Shown one piece after another: positions 10,999 through 20,673 of a stretch of DNA of 64,000 nucleotides. The DNA comes from Tahibacter amnicola (GTDB taxonomy: Bacteria; Pseudomonadota; Gammaproteobacteria; Xanthomonadales; Rhodanobacteraceae). The stretch covers positions 2,319,001-2,383,000 of the forward strand of contig NZ_CP104694.1 in the NCBI RefSeq assembly GCF_025398735.1. The letters run 5' to 3'. Position 1 is the stretch's first letter; the number at the start of each line of letters is the position of its first letter. The notes beneath the pieces were generated by a model. The model made no database searches. It had not been told where the DNA came from and worked only from the letters and a program-made list of their open reading frames with translations. The translations under genes and the position numbers were made by a program.

Positions 10999-13900
10999 GT
11001 GACACCGTGGCGTCGCCGCCTCCGGCGACTACGGTTGTGGCTGACCGTGCTGTCGGCCGGCGCCATCATTCTGGCGGCGGTCGTGGTCGGCCTGACGAAA
11101 CTCCTGCTGCCGCAGGTGAGCCTGCACAGGGAGCGCGTAGCGGCCTTCCTCTCCGAGCGCGTGCACCGGCCGGTGAGCCTGGACAAGGTGGAAGGCTTCT
11201 GGGAAGGCGGTGGACCCATCCTGCGCCTGGAAGGCGTGCACATTGCCGCGGCCGATCCCGCACTGCCACCGATCGTGATCCCGCAGGCCGAGCTGGTGCT
11301 CGATTTCACCGCCGGCCTCCGGCGCAACCGGCGTTGGAGTGAGTTCCGCCTCAACGGCCTGGACCTCACGCTCGAGCGTGCCGACGGCGGCCGCTGGTCG
11401 ATATCGGGACTGAGCGGCAGTACCGCCCCGGACAGTGGCGACAATCCCCTCATGATGCTGGGCGCACTGGTGGTGCGGAACAGCCGCCTGCGCATCATCG
11501 ACGTGCCGGCCGGTATCGATGCGGCGCTGCGCGCAGACGAACTGCGCCTGCTCAACCAGGGCAGCCATCATCGCGTCCTCGGCATCCTGCGGCGCGACAG
11601 CCGTGCCGGCGCGCCGGTGGAGCTGGTGGCCGAATACGATGAATCCACCCGCAAGGGCGTCGTCTACGCCGGTGGCCGCGCGATTGACCTGGCCGACCTG
11701 GCCGAAGGCCTCGCCTGGCGCGGCCTGCGGCTGGCCGAAGGTCGCGGCCGCCTGCAGGTGTGGGCAAGCGTGGCGGACGACCGCTTTGCGACGGCCCATG
11801 TCGCGATGGACCTGACCGACATCCGCGCGGCATCGGCCGCGTCGTCCGAACCGGTCGATCCGGCGGCGAACGCGGATGCGGCGGCCGCCGGGAAGGACCC
11901 CGCTGCCAGAGACGTGCACCTGGCATCCCTTTCGGGCGTCGCACGCTGGCAACGCGTCGGACCGGGCTGGCAGCTCGACGTCGCGCAGCTCAAGGCATCC
12001 ATCGCCGGCGCCACTCCGGCGCCGAGTTTCCTGTCGGTGCGACAGGCTGCGCCGGATGCCGACATGGAATTCAATGCCGAGCAGGTCGACCTCACCAGCA
12101 TTGCCGCGCTGGTGCGTCTTTCCGGGCAAGGTGGTGAACGCCTGCAGAACTGGTTGACCCGATCGGCGCTGCGTGGACGCGTCGAGCAGGCCTCGCTGCG
12201 ACTGGCACCGGATGGCGGCAGCCACTTTGCCGTATCGGGCCGCCTGGCCGAGTTTGGCGCTGACGCGGTTGACCGCATTCCCGGTATCGATGCACTCAAC
12301 GGTGAATTGCTCGGTGACGAGGCCGGCATCGTGCTGACCCTGCCGCCGCAATCCACGACGTTTCGCTATCCGCGCAAATTCCGCGAGCCGTTTGCCTGGC
12401 CGCACCTGGCCGGGCGCATTGCCGCCTTCCCGATCGAGGATGGCTGGCGCATCGAAACGGACGCGCTGGATATCGACGGCCAGGGGTACGCGCTGCAACT
12501 GCGTGGCGGCGTGGAATTTGTCAAGGACGGCAACAAGCCCTTGCTGGATGTGTATGCGGTCGTCCTCGGCGCCGAGGTGACGGCCGCCAAGCAGTTCTGG
12601 CCGATCGGCGATATGTCGCGCAATACCGTGAACTGGCTCGATCGCGGCCTGATTTCCGGCAAGGTGACGCACGGTCGCGCTGTCATCCACGCCGACCTGG
12701 ACGACTGGCCGTTGCGGAATCTCGCCGGCCGCTTCGGTGCGCGCGCCGAGATCGACGATCTGGTCCTGGATTACAGCCCCAACTGGCCCCGTGCCGAACG
12801 CGTGTCCGCGGTAGCGGAGTTCGTCAACCAGAGCATGCGTGTGGAAGCGACAGGCGGAACCGTGCTCGGCACCGAGACCACGCGCGCCGTTGCCGACATC
12901 CCCGAATTCAAGGACGCGGTGCTGTCGCTTGACGTCGAGGGCCAGGGCACCGGCGCACAGCTGCTGGGCGTGGTCCACGCATCGCCCCTGGGCAAGCGCT
13001 ACGCCGACGAACTGCGCGGCATCACCGTCGGTGGGCGCGGCGTGGTCAAGTTCCGCCTGGACATGCCGTTCAAACCCGGTGCTCCCGATGTCCTGCGCGG
13101 CACGGTCGATCTCACCGACTCGGTGCTGACCGCGAAAAAGTGGGATATCGATTTCTCCCGCGTCAACGGGCGTCTGGCTTTTACCGGCGACGGCTTCATT
13201 GCGCCCTTCGACGTCGATTACGCCGGCAAGGACGCACGTTTTACCCTGGCCGTCGGCAAGACGGTCAGTGATGCCACGAATGCGGTGGAGGCGAGCCTGG
13301 AAGGCCACCTTCCGGTGTCCGATGTATTCGCCGATTTCGAGGCGCTCAAGCCCTGGTGGCCGAACTTCCCGGGCAGTTCCGACTGGCGGATCGATGTCGC
13401 CGTACCGCGCGAAGCGGCGCCAACCCGCTTGCGCGCCCGCTCCGAGCTGCGTGGCACGGCCTTTATCCTGCCGCCGCCGCTGGACAAGGCAGCCGGTGAT
13501 GCGATGCCGGTCGAACTGTCGCTGCAGCTGCCGGTGGAAGGCAGCCCGTTGCACATGACCGTTGGCGACGTGTTCCGCCTGGAAGGCCGGCTGCCGGATG
13601 CAACGCGTGCGTTTGCGGCCGCGGTGGCCGTGGGCGCCGGCGAGCTGCCGGCGATGCCCCAGGAGGGCGTGACCATTGCCGGCCATACACGCATCGTCGA
13701 CCTGTCTGCCTGGACGGGCCTTGGCGTCGGCGCCGGGCCGTCGCTCCTGCGCAGCATCGACCTGAAGGCCGATGTCGCTCGCCTGGGCGGGCGCGATTTC
13801 GAAAACCTGGGCCTGGTCCTGGCGGAAATGCCGGATCAGGTTGGCGTCAGCTTCAGCGGGCCCACGCTCCAGGGGACGCTGCAGATCCCGCGTAGTGACC

Positions 13901-14868
13901 TCGTCAAGCGCGGTATCACTGCCCAGTTCGAACGCCTGCATTGGCCCGAGCCGAAGCGGCTACCGACGGAGGGCCCCGTGCCGCCGCCGGACGAAACGGA
14001 TCCGATGGCCGGCGCGATTCCCGCGATGGTGCCGCCGCTGCATGTATGGATCGGCGATTTTCGCCTTGGTGCCGCGAATTTCGGCGAAACCCGGTTCGAA
14101 TCCACGCCGATCGACGGCGGCATGAAGATCGAGCAGTTCGATACGCGGTCGTCCGACATGCAGATGCACGTCCGTGGCGAATGGCGCGGCGACGGCAAAT
14201 CCCAGCGGACCGAGGTGGATATGGATCTGACCGCCGAGAATCTTGGCCGCATGCTCGGAGCCCTGGGTTTCTCCGGACTGTTCGAGGGTGGCCAGACGCT
14301 CGCGCACCTGTCCGCCGGCTGGGATGGTTCGCCGGCGGTATTTGCACTGGCCCGACTCGACGGCCGCTTGCGCATCACCGTCAACGCCGGCCGGGTGCTC
14401 GACGTCGAGCCGGGAATGGGGCGACTGTTTGGCCTCTTCTCGATCCGGGAGATACCGCGACGGCTGGCGCTGGATTTTGGCGACTTCTTCCAGTCCGGCA
14501 TGAGTTTCAATGCGATCAAGGGCGAGTTCGAGCTACGCGGGGGCAGCGCGTACACGCAGAACCTGTCGATCACCAGCCCGGCGGCGGACATCCGAATCAG
14601 CGGACGCACCGGGCTCAGGGACAAGGATTACGACCAGCAGATGGTGGTGACGCCCCACGTCGGCGGCACCCTGCCCGTCGTCGGCGCACTGGCGGGCGGC
14701 CCCGCCGGGGCGGCCGCGGGACTTGCGGTACAGACGCTCTTCAACCGCGCGATCAACCAGGTCACGACGGCGCGCTACCAGGTCACCGGCAGCTGGGAGA
14801 AACCCGACATCACCCTGACGGCCCGCGAAGGTGGGCGACGCCGCAAGGACGACAGCATCAAGCGTTGA
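10999..14868 (+). CDS. yhdP: AsmA-like phospholipid transport protein YhdP
   Basis: 1289 residues (E. coli YhdP 1266), GTG start. One N-terminal membrane anchor (about 14-36) follows an Arg-rich start. The remainder is a long beta-rich periplasmic region with the DUF3971/AsmA-like repeats of the family, ending in GGTLPVVGALAGGPAGAAAG and a basic tail. YhdP, with TamB and YdbH, is thought to form bridge-like conduits moving phospholipid from inner to outer membrane. A Pro/Asp-rich linker lies around residue 990. It is co-directional with rng and tldD, as in E. coli. Confidence 0.93.
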   Translation: MTPWRRRLRRLRLWLTVLSAGAIILAAVVVGLTKLLLPQVSLHRERVAAFLSERVHRPVSLDKVEGFWEGGGPILRLEGVHIAAADPALPPIVIPQAELVLDFTAGLRRNRRWSEFRLNGLDLTLERADGGRWSISGLSGSTAPDSGDNPLMMLGALVVRNSRLRIIDVPAGIDAALRADELRLLNQGSHHRVLGILRRDSRAGAPVELVAEYDESTRKGVVYAGGRAIDLADLAEGLAWRGLRLAEGRGRLQVWASVADDRFATAHVAMDLTDIRAASAASSEPVDPAANADAAAAGKDPAARDVHLASLSGVARWQRVGPGWQLDVAQLKASIAGATPAPSFLSVRQAAPDADMEFNAEQVDLTSIAALVRLSGQGGERLQNWLTRSALRGRVEQASLRLAPDGGSHFAVSGRLAEFGADAVDRIPGIDALNGELLGDEAGIVLTLPPQSTTFRYPRKFREPFAWPHLAGRIAAFPIEDGWRIETDALDIDGQGYALQLRGGVEFVKDGNKPLLDVYAVVLGAEVTAAKQFWPIGDMSRNTVNWLDRGLISGKVTHGRAVIHADLDDWPLRNLAGRFGARAEIDDLVLDYSPNWPRAERVSAVAEFVNQSMRVEATGGTVLGTETTRAVADIPEFKDAVLSLDVEGQGTGAQLLGVVHASPLGKRYADELRGITVGGRGVVKFRLDMPFKPGAPDVLRGTVDLTDSVLTAKKWDIDFSRVNGRLAFTGDGFIAPFDVDYAGKDARFTLAVGKTVSDATNAVEASLEGHLPVSDVFADFEALKPWWPNFPGSSDWRIDVAVPREAAPTRLRARSELRGTAFILPPPLDKAAGDAMPVELSLQLPVEGSPLHMTVGDVFRLEGRLPDATRAFAAAVAVGAGELPAMPQEGVTIAGHTRIVDLSAWTGLGVGAGPSLLRSIDLKADVARLGGRDFENLGLVLAEMPDQVGVSFSGPTLQGTLQIPRSDLVKRGITAQFERLHWPEPKRLPTEGPVPPPDETDPMAGAIPAMVPPLHVWIGDFRLGAANFGETRFESTPIDGGMKIEQFDTRSSDMQMHVRGEWRGDGKSQRTEVDMDLTAENLGRMLGALGFSGLFEGGQTLAHLSAGWDGSPAVFALARLDGRLRITVNAGRVLDVEPGMGRLFGLFSIREIPRRLALDFGDFFQSGMSFNAIKGEFELRGGSAYTQNLSITSPAADIRISGRTGLRDKDYDQQMVVTPHVGGTLPVVGALAGGPAGAAAGLAVQTLFNRAINQVTTARYQVTGSWEKPDITLTAREGGRRRKDDSIKR

Positions 14869-14942
14869 TATTGCCAGTCCCTGTCTTGTGCCCTAACGTC
14901 TCCACCCTTATCTCGGCGCTGTTGCCGCTGTAGGAAATCCCG

Positions 14943-16385
14943 ATGAATGCTCTGATCGCAGAAGCCAGCGAACGGCTGTTGCGCCCCGGTGGCCTGTCCA
15001 CCGGCGAACTCGACCGTGTTTTCGCGCGCCTGATGGGTCCGGGCATCGATGCAGCCGACCTGTATTTCCAGCATTCGCGCTCCGAGCACTGGGTGCTGGA
15101 AGATGGCATCGTGAAAGAGGGCAGCCATTCGATCGAACAGGGCGTCGGCGTGCGCGCCATGTCCGGCGAGAAAACCGGGTTTGCCTATTCGGACGAGATC
15201 ATCCTGCCGCAGCTGCTGGAAGCGGCCGGTGCCGCGCGTGCCGTGGCCAAGTCGGCCGGCAACGGGGTTGGTCGCCCGCTGGCGCTCGCGACGGGGCGCG
15301 CCCTGTACAAGCCGGTCGATCCGATCGAAAGCCTCGACAACGCCGCCAAGATCGCGGTGCTGCGCGAGGTCGATGCCTACGCCCGCACGCTCGACACGCG
15401 CGTGACCCAGGTGATCGTCAGTCTCGCTGCCAGCCTCGACACGATTCTCATCGCGGCAGCGGATGGCACGCTCGGCGCTGATGTACGGCCGCTGGTGCGG
15501 CTCAACGTGCAGGTGATCGCCGAGCAGAACGGCCGGCGCGAGCAGGGAACCTCCGGCGGCGGCGGACGATTCGACTATGCCGAGCTCCTGGCCGGCGGCC
15601 GCGCGCACGACTGGGCGCGCGAGGCGGTGCGTCTGGCCGTGACCAACCTTGATGCCGTGGATGCGCCCGCCGGTAGCATGCCGGTCGTGCTCGGGCCAGG
15701 CTGGCCCGGCGTGCTGCTGCACGAGGCGATCGGCCACGGGCTGGAAGGCGATTTCAACCGCAAGGGGACGTCGGCGTTTTCCGGACGCGTCGGCGAACGC
15801 GTTGCGGCGCCCGGAGTTACCGTTGTGGACGATGGTACTTTGCCCGGCCGGCGCGGTTCGCTCAGCATCGACGACGAGGGCGTCCTGACGGAACGCACCG
15901 TGCTGATCGAGGACGGCATCCTCAAGGGTTACATGCAGGACAAGCTCAACGCGCGCCTGATGGGCACGCGTTCCACCGGCAACGGCCGGCGCGAATCGTT
16001 TGCCCATCTGCCGATGCCGCGCATGACCAACACCTACATGCTGGCCGGCACGCAGGACCCAGCGGAGATCATCCGCTCGGTCAAGCGCGGCCTCTATGCG
16101 GTGAATTTCGGCGGCGGCCAGGTCGACATCACCAACGGCAAGTTCGTGTTCTCTGCCAGCGAGGCCTATCTGATCGAAGACGGCCGCGTGACGCGACCGG
16201 TGAAGGGGGCCACCTTGATCGGCTCCGGCCCGGAAGTGATGGGCCGAATCAGCATGATCGGCAACGACTTGAAGCTGGACGAGGGCGTCGGCGTGTGCGG
16301 CAAGGATGGCCAGAGCGTTCCGGTCGGCGTCGGCCAGCCCAGCCTCAAGATCGACGGCATGACCGTGGGCGGAACCGCGGCGTGA
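14943..16385 (+). CDS. tldD: Metalloprotease TldD
   Basis: 480 residues (E. coli 481). TldD is the zinc-bearing half of the TldD/TldE (PmbA) heterodimeric protease that trims unfolded peptides, such as microcin precursors and the CcdA antitoxin. The HExxxH metal motif [11 protein letters not shown] is present at about 259-269, along with the N-terminal [21 protein letters not shown]. Its partner pmbA lies about 630 bases downstream, with darP on the opposite strand in between. Confidence 0.96.
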   Translation: MNALIAEASERLLRPGGLSTGELDRVFARLMGPGIDAADLYFQHSRSEHWVLEDGIVKEGSHSIEQGVGVRAMSGEKTGFAYSDEIILPQLLEAAGAARAVAKSAGNGVGRPLALATGRALYKPVDPIESLDNAAKIAVLREVDAYARTLDTRVTQVIVSLAASLDTILIAAADGTLGADVRPLVRLNVQVIAEQNGRREQGTSGGGGRFDYAELLAGGRAHDWAREAVRLAVTNLDAVDAPAGSMPVVLGPGWPGVLLHEAIGHGLEGDFNRKGTSAFSGRVGERVAAPGVTVVDDGTLPGRRGSLSIDDEGVLTERTVLIEDGILKGYMQDKLNARLMGTRSTGNGRRESFAHLPMPRMTNTYMLAGTQDPAEIIRSVKRGLYAVNFGGGQVDITNGKFVFSASEAYLIEDGRVTRPVKGATLIGSGPEVMGRISMIGNDLKLDEGVGVCGKDGQSVPVGVGQPSLKIDGMTVGGTAA

Positions 16386-16427
16386 TCAACCGTCCCGTCA
16401 TGCCGACGGCTTGCGCGTCCCGGGTGA

Positions 16428-16973
16428 TCAGGGCTCGTCGGTGCCGGGTTCGCCCTCAAACAACTCACGCAGTACGCGGAACAGTTCGCGGTAGGCGTGC
16501 GGCGGCCGGTTTTCCAGGCGTTCGGTGCGTGCCTGGCGCGTCAGCTGCCGCAGGTGCTGGCGGTCGGCGTGCGGCATCTGCTCCAGCAGCTCGTTCAGGA
16601 CGTCATCGCCCTGGTCGATCAGCCGGTCACGCCATTTTTCAAGACGGTGCAGCCCGGCCGTTTCGCGTCGCGACAGGTCGCGATCATGGTCGAGGGCGGC
16701 ACGGATCGCGGGCAGTTCGTCGTCCCGCCGCCGCATCTGCTTGGCCAGGAATTGCACCTGGCGCTTGCGCGCGATGTGCTGCGTCACGGCGCGCGCCTTC
16801 ATGACTTCATCGCGCAGATCGTCATCGAGCGGAATCTGCGCCAGTTGCGGGTCGCTCAGGGCCACCAGGCGCTCGGCGAGCTCGAACACGGCCAATGCCT
16901 CGCGCCGCCGCTGGCTGCGACTGGGTTCGTCCGGCAGGTCGTCGTCGTGATCGTCGTCGTGGTGGTCGCGCAT
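16428..16973 (-). CDS. darP: Ribosome biogenesis factor DarP (YjgA)
   Basis: 181 residues with the start taken at MRDHHDDDHDD; an in-frame extension to 17021 would overlap the pmbA start and adds non-family sequence. DarP/YjgA promotes late 50S assembly around the peptidyl transferase centre. Recognised features are SRSQRRREALAVFELAERLV, ARAVTQHIARKRQVQFLAKQMR and LRQLTRQARTER. In E. coli yjgA also lies next to pmbA, on the other strand. The acidic, His/Asp-rich N-terminus is as in the family. It converges with tldD. Confidence 0.93.
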   Translation of the reverse strand: MRDHHDDDHDDDLPDEPSRSQRRREALAVFELAERLVALSDPQLAQIPLDDDLRDEVMKARAVTQHIARKRQVQFLAKQMRRRDDELPAIRAALDHDRDLSRRETAGLHRLEKWRDRLIDQGDDVLNELLEQMPHADRQHLRQLTRQARTERLENRPPHAYRELFRVLRELFEGEPGTDEP

Positions 16974-17011
16974 GAGAATCAAATACTGATGGAAGACGTA
17001 AAGGATAGGCC

Positions 17012-18364
17012 GTGACAGCACCGATCGCCAGCAAGGACAACAGCCAACGCGAACTGGACCGCCTCGCCGACATCTCGCGCGACGTGATCCGGCGCTGCAT
17101 CGACGCCGGCGCCAGCCAGGCCGAAGTCGGCGCGAGCATCGACGTCGGGCTGAATGTGAGCGTGCGGCTCGGCGAGACCGAGACGATCGAGCACACGCGG
17201 GACCGCGCCTTTGGCGTCACCGTGTATTTCGGCAAGCGCAAGGGCTCGGCCAGTACGGCCGACCTCGCGGCCGACTCGATTGCCAAGACGATCGAACAGG
17301 CCTGCGCGATCGCCCGTTACACGGAAGAGGATCCGGCCTCCGGCCTCGCCGATGCCGATCGCATGGCCAGCGACTTTCCGGACCTGGACCTCTGGCATCC
17401 GTGGGATATCGACGTCGAGCGCGCCATCGCGCTGGGGCTCGAAATGGAGGACGCCGGTCGTGCCGTTGCCGGTATCACCAACTCCGAAGGCGCTACCGTA
17501 CAGATGGGCGAGGCGCTGTCGGTATACGCCAATTCGCACGGTTTCGTCGGCCTGGAGCGCGGTACCCGGCACATGCTGTCGGTCGCCCTGCTGGCGGAGA
17601 ACGAAGGCGGCATGCAGCGCGATTACTGGTACGACTCGGTCCGCTGCGCCGACGATTTCGGATCCGCCGCGCAGATCGGCCGCACGGCCGCCGAGCGGAC
17701 CCTGGCGCGCCTGGGCGCGCAGTCCCTGTCGACGCGCCAGTGTCCCGTCCTGTTCGCACCGGAGATCGCCCGCGGGCTGATCGGGCACCTGCTGTCGGCG
17801 GTCAGTGGCGGTGCGTTGTACCGCAAGGCCAGCTTCCTCCTGGGAGAGCTCGGCAAACCGGTCCTGCCGTCCTTCATCGACCTGGTCGAAGACCCGCTGA
17901 TCCGACGCGGTCATGGCTCGGCCGTCTTCGACGCCGAGGGCGTGGCGACGCGGCGCAATCCTTTGGTCGAAAAAGGCGTGCTGCAGCGTTACCTGCTGTC
18001 GAGCTATTCGGCGCGCAAGCTCGGCATGGCTTCCACCGGCAATGCCGGCGGTATCCACAATCTGTGCGTCAGCACCGGCGATGACGACTTCGCCGCGATG
18101 CTGCGTCGCCTGGGCACCGGGCTGTATGTGACCGAGGTGATGGGGCAGGGCGTGAGCACGGTGACGGGCGATTACTCCCGCGGTGCGGCCGGATTCTGGG
18201 TCGAGAACGGCCAGATCGCCTTCCCGGTGGAAGAGATCACCATCGCCTCTAACCTGCGCGAGATGTACCGGGGGATCGTTGCGGTCGGCAAGGATATCGA
18301 CCCGCGTTCGCATATCCGGGTCGGGTCGATCCTGCTGGACCAGATGACGGTCGCCGGCGGCTGA
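17012..18364 (+). CDS. pmbA: Metalloprotease partner PmbA (TldE)
   Basis: 450 residues (E. coli 450), GTG start preceded by AAAGGATA. It lacks the HExxxH metal site seen in TldD, as expected of the TldE subunit. The family's C-terminal YVTEVMGQGVSTVTGDYSRGAAGFWVENG and FPVEEITIASNL are intact. It works with TldD as one heterodimeric protease. The 38-base gap to darP contains both start regions, so the divergent promoters must overlap. Confidence 0.96.
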   Translation: MTAPIASKDNSQRELDRLADISRDVIRRCIDAGASQAEVGASIDVGLNVSVRLGETETIEHTRDRAFGVTVYFGKRKGSASTADLAADSIAKTIEQACAIARYTEEDPASGLADADRMASDFPDLDLWHPWDIDVERAIALGLEMEDAGRAVAGITNSEGATVQMGEALSVYANSHGFVGLERGTRHMLSVALLAENEGGMQRDYWYDSVRCADDFGSAAQIGRTAAERTLARLGAQSLSTRQCPVLFAPEIARGLIGHLLSAVSGGALYRKASFLLGELGKPVLPSFIDLVEDPLIRRGHGSAVFDAEGVATRRNPLVEKGVLQRYLLSSYSARKLGMASTGNAGGIHNLCVSTGDDDFAAMLRRLGTGLYVTEVMGQGVSTVTGDYSRGAAGFWVENGQIAFPVEEITIASNLREMYRGIVAVGKDIDPRSHIRVGSILLDQMTVAGG

Positions 18365-18403
18365 GCGGCGCAGTACCATGACCCGGGTCATCCAGGTGCA
18401 ACC

Positions 18404-18886
18404 ATGACCGCTTCCGCCCCGCACAAACACGGCCAGCACCAGCACCGGCACGATGCGCGCAGCCTCGTGCGGGCCGTGGCGGAGGTGTGCGAGAACCGCA
18501 ACCTGCGGCTGACGCCGCTGCGGCTGCGCGTGCTCGAACTCATCGCCGCCAACGACAAGCCGATCAAGGCCTACGACCTGCTCGACCGGCTCAAGGATGA
18601 ACGGGCCGGCGCCGCGCCACCGACGGTTTACCGCGCGCTCGATTTCCTGCTGGAAAATTGCTTTATCCACAAACTGGAATCGATCAACGCCTACGTCTCG
18701 TGCCATCACCCGGACGAGGCGCACCAGGTGCCGTTCCTGATCTGCGACATCTGCGCCGGTGCAGTGGAAATCTGCGACAGCGGCGTGGCCAAGCTGCTGG
18801 GCGACCAGGCGCGCGAACACGGGTTCCGTCCGCGCGCCCAGACGCTGGAAGTGCACGGCGTGTGCGCCAGCTGCGACAAACGCTGA
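18404..18886 (+). CDS. zur: Fur-family zinc uptake regulator (Zur type)
   Basis: 160 residues. Begins with a His-rich segment (HKHGQHQHRH), then a winged-helix DNA-binding domain (NLRLTPLRLRVLELI… PPTVYRALDFL). A dimerisation domain follows, with CHHPDEAHQVPFLICDICAGAVEICD and a terminal CASC. The CxxC pair (CDIC) with the terminal CxxC forms the structural zinc site found in Zur/Fur proteins. The HHPDEAHQ stretch resembles Zur rather than Fur. It probably represses zinc uptake genes when zinc is ample. No zinc transporter is adjacent; it may be cotranscribed with pmbA (39-base gap). Fur or PerR identity is less likely but not excluded. Confidence 0.85.
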   Translation: MTASAPHKHGQHQHRHDARSLVRAVAEVCENRNLRLTPLRLRVLELIAANDKPIKAYDLLDRLKDERAGAAPPTVYRALDFLLENCFIHKLESINAYVSCHHPDEAHQVPFLICDICAGAVEICDSGVAKLLGDQAREHGFRPRAQTLEVHGVCASCDKR

Positions 18887-18983
18887 GCACCGCGCCAGGC
18901 TGCCGACGCCTTCACGGATTGTTTGCGTTTTTCCACGCTCGCGCGGATGCTAGACGCCGGCAATCGTCCGACGGGAGATGCGG

Positions 18984-20621
18984 ATGTTCGAAGTGCTGCG
19001 CGGCAAGCATGAGGCGATGTCCAAGGTCGACACGGCCTGGTTGCGGATGGAGAGTCCGACCAACCTGATGATGATCACGGGTGTGCTGATGTTCGATGGC
19101 AACCTGGATCTGCCCGCGCTCAAGAAGATCATCGCCACCCGCTTCCTGGCGTTCCGGCGTTTCAGCCAGAAGGCCGTCGACACGGGTACGTCCGCCAGCT
19201 GGCAGACGGACCCGGATTTCGACCTCGACTGGCACGTCCGCCTGACCGCCCTGCCGGGCAAGGCAGGGAAGGCCGAGCTGGAACGCCTGGTCGGCCAGCT
19301 CGCCTCCACGCCGCTGGATCAATCCAAGCCGCTCTGGCAGTTCCACGTGGTGGAAAACTACCGTGGCGGCAGTGTCCTGATTGCGCGCATCCACCATTGC
19401 TACGCCGACGGGCTGGCGCTGGTGCAGGTACTGCTGTCGCTGACCGATGCGGCGCCCGATGCGCAGCAGAAGGCCGATCTCGCCCGCGTCTGGCTCAACA
19501 AGGACCAGGGCAACGTCATCCAGCGCCTGCTGGAGCCGACCAAGGCTGGCATCGCCAAGGCGGTGACGGTTGGCGAGAAGGTGATCGAGAAGGGCGTCGA
19601 GCTTTTCAGCGATCCGGCGCTGGCTGCTGAACTGGCCCGCGAAGGCGGGGAAATCACCCGCGAGCTGGCGCATGCGCTGTCGTTGGCCGATGACCCGCCG
19701 ACCAGCTTCAAGGGACCGCTGGGCGTGAGCAAACGCGTCGCGTGGGCCGAGCCTCTGCCGCTGGAGGAGGTCAAGGCGGTCGGAAAGGCGCTGGGTTGCA
19801 CTGTCAATGATGTTCTACTGGCCTGTGCGACCGGCGCCCTGCGCGGGCATCTGATCGAGCGTGGCAACGCCGTCGACGGGCTGGTCGTCCGCGCGACCGT
19901 GCCCGTCAACCTGCGACCGCTGGAGCATGCCAAGAAACTCGGCAACCACTTCGGCCTGGTCTTCCTGGACCTGCCGATCGGCGAACCCAACCCGCTCGGT
20001 CGCCTGGAACGCATCGCAGGCAGCATGCGCGAGCTCAAGCGCTCGCGCCAGGCAGCGCTGACTTTCGGTCTGCTGGCGGCCGTCGGAATGGCGCCCGTCG
20101 CGGTGCAGCGGGCCGCACTGGAGCTGTTCAGCAGAAAGGCCACGGCCGTGGCCACCAATGTGCCGGGCCCGCAGATGCCGCTGTACCTGGCCGGTTGCAA
20201 GGTGCGGGAACTGATGTTCTGGGTGCCGCAGAACGGCACCATCGGGCTGGGGCTGTCCATCCTCAGCTACAACGGCCACGTCTATTTCGGGTTGATCGGT
20301 GATGCCAAGCGCGTCGACGATCCGGATGCCGTCGTCCAGCGGTTCGGCCAGGAGTTCGAAAAACTGGTGCTGTCGACCCTGATGGAAGACTGGTCCGAGG
20401 ACATCACAGCCGCCGATGGCGCGGCCACGTACCGGCACTTCTGTGGCATGACGGAACCGGTTGCCGCCGCGGCGCCGGCAGCGCCGGAGTCGGGCGCCAA
20501 GATCCGCAGGGCGAAAAAGCCGGGCGCGTCCCGTAAACCGGCCACCGCGCCGGCCGCGGCGCCCTTCAATGCGGAACTGGCGAAGTTCCGCCGCGATTCG
20601 GGTCCAAAATCCCGCCTCTGA
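18984..20621 (+). CDS. Wax ester synthase / diacylglycerol acyltransferase
   Basis: 545 residues from the second of two close ATGs; GGGAG at 18973-18977 gives it a 6-base spacing, while the first ATG abuts GGGAG. The WS/DGAT catalytic motif HHxxxDG appears as HHCYADG near residue 137. The C-terminal DUF1298 region contains ATNVPGPQMPLYLAGCKV and a PQNGTIGLGLSILSYNG stretch. The family esterifies fatty alcohols or diacylglycerol with acyl-CoA to make storage wax esters or triacylglycerol. The last ~45 residues are Lys/Ala/Pro-rich (KIRRAKKPGASRKPATAPAA) and lie outside the fold. It converges with the chitinase gene. Confidence 0.9.
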   Translation: MFEVLRGKHEAMSKVDTAWLRMESPTNLMMITGVLMFDGNLDLPALKKIIATRFLAFRRFSQKAVDTGTSASWQTDPDFDLDWHVRLTALPGKAGKAELERLVGQLASTPLDQSKPLWQFHVVENYRGGSVLIARIHHCYADGLALVQVLLSLTDAAPDAQQKADLARVWLNKDQGNVIQRLLEPTKAGIAKAVTVGEKVIEKGVELFSDPALAAELAREGGEITRELAHALSLADDPPTSFKGPLGVSKRVAWAEPLPLEEVKAVGKALGCTVNDVLLACATGALRGHLIERGNAVDGLVVRATVPVNLRPLEHAKKLGNHFGLVFLDLPIGEPNPLGRLERIAGSMRELKRSRQAALTFGLLAAVGMAPVAVQRAALELFSRKATAVATNVPGPQMPLYLAGCKVRELMFWVPQNGTIGLGLSILSYNGHVYFGLIGDAKRVDDPDAVVQRFGQEFEKLVLSTLMEDWSEDITAADGAATYRHFCGMTEPVAAAAPAAPESGAKIRRAKKPGASRKPATAPAAAPFNAELAKFRRDSGPKSRL

Positions 20622-20636
20622 TCCGGGGTAATGGAG

Positions 20637-20660
20637 CGCCGTGGCGTCGCCGCCACGGCG
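20637..20660. terminator. Bidirectional terminator-like hairpin
   Basis: CGCCGTGGCG-TCGC-CGCCACGGCG, a perfect 10-bp stem with a 4-nt loop in the 52-base gap between the convergent acyltransferase and chitinase genes. No T run is present on either side. Confidence 0.6.
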
Positions 20661-20673
20661 TCCGGTTCATCCC

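Noticed and set aside
11029-13941. Minus-strand open frame of 970 codons within yhdP
   Set aside because: Antisense shadow with low-complexity composition; yhdP has full-length family features.
18984-20621. Possibility that the acyltransferase is a condensation-domain (NRPS) protein because of its HHxxxDG motif
   Set aside because: Length, the C-terminal DUF1298 region and absence of carrier or adenylation domains fit WS/DGAT instead.
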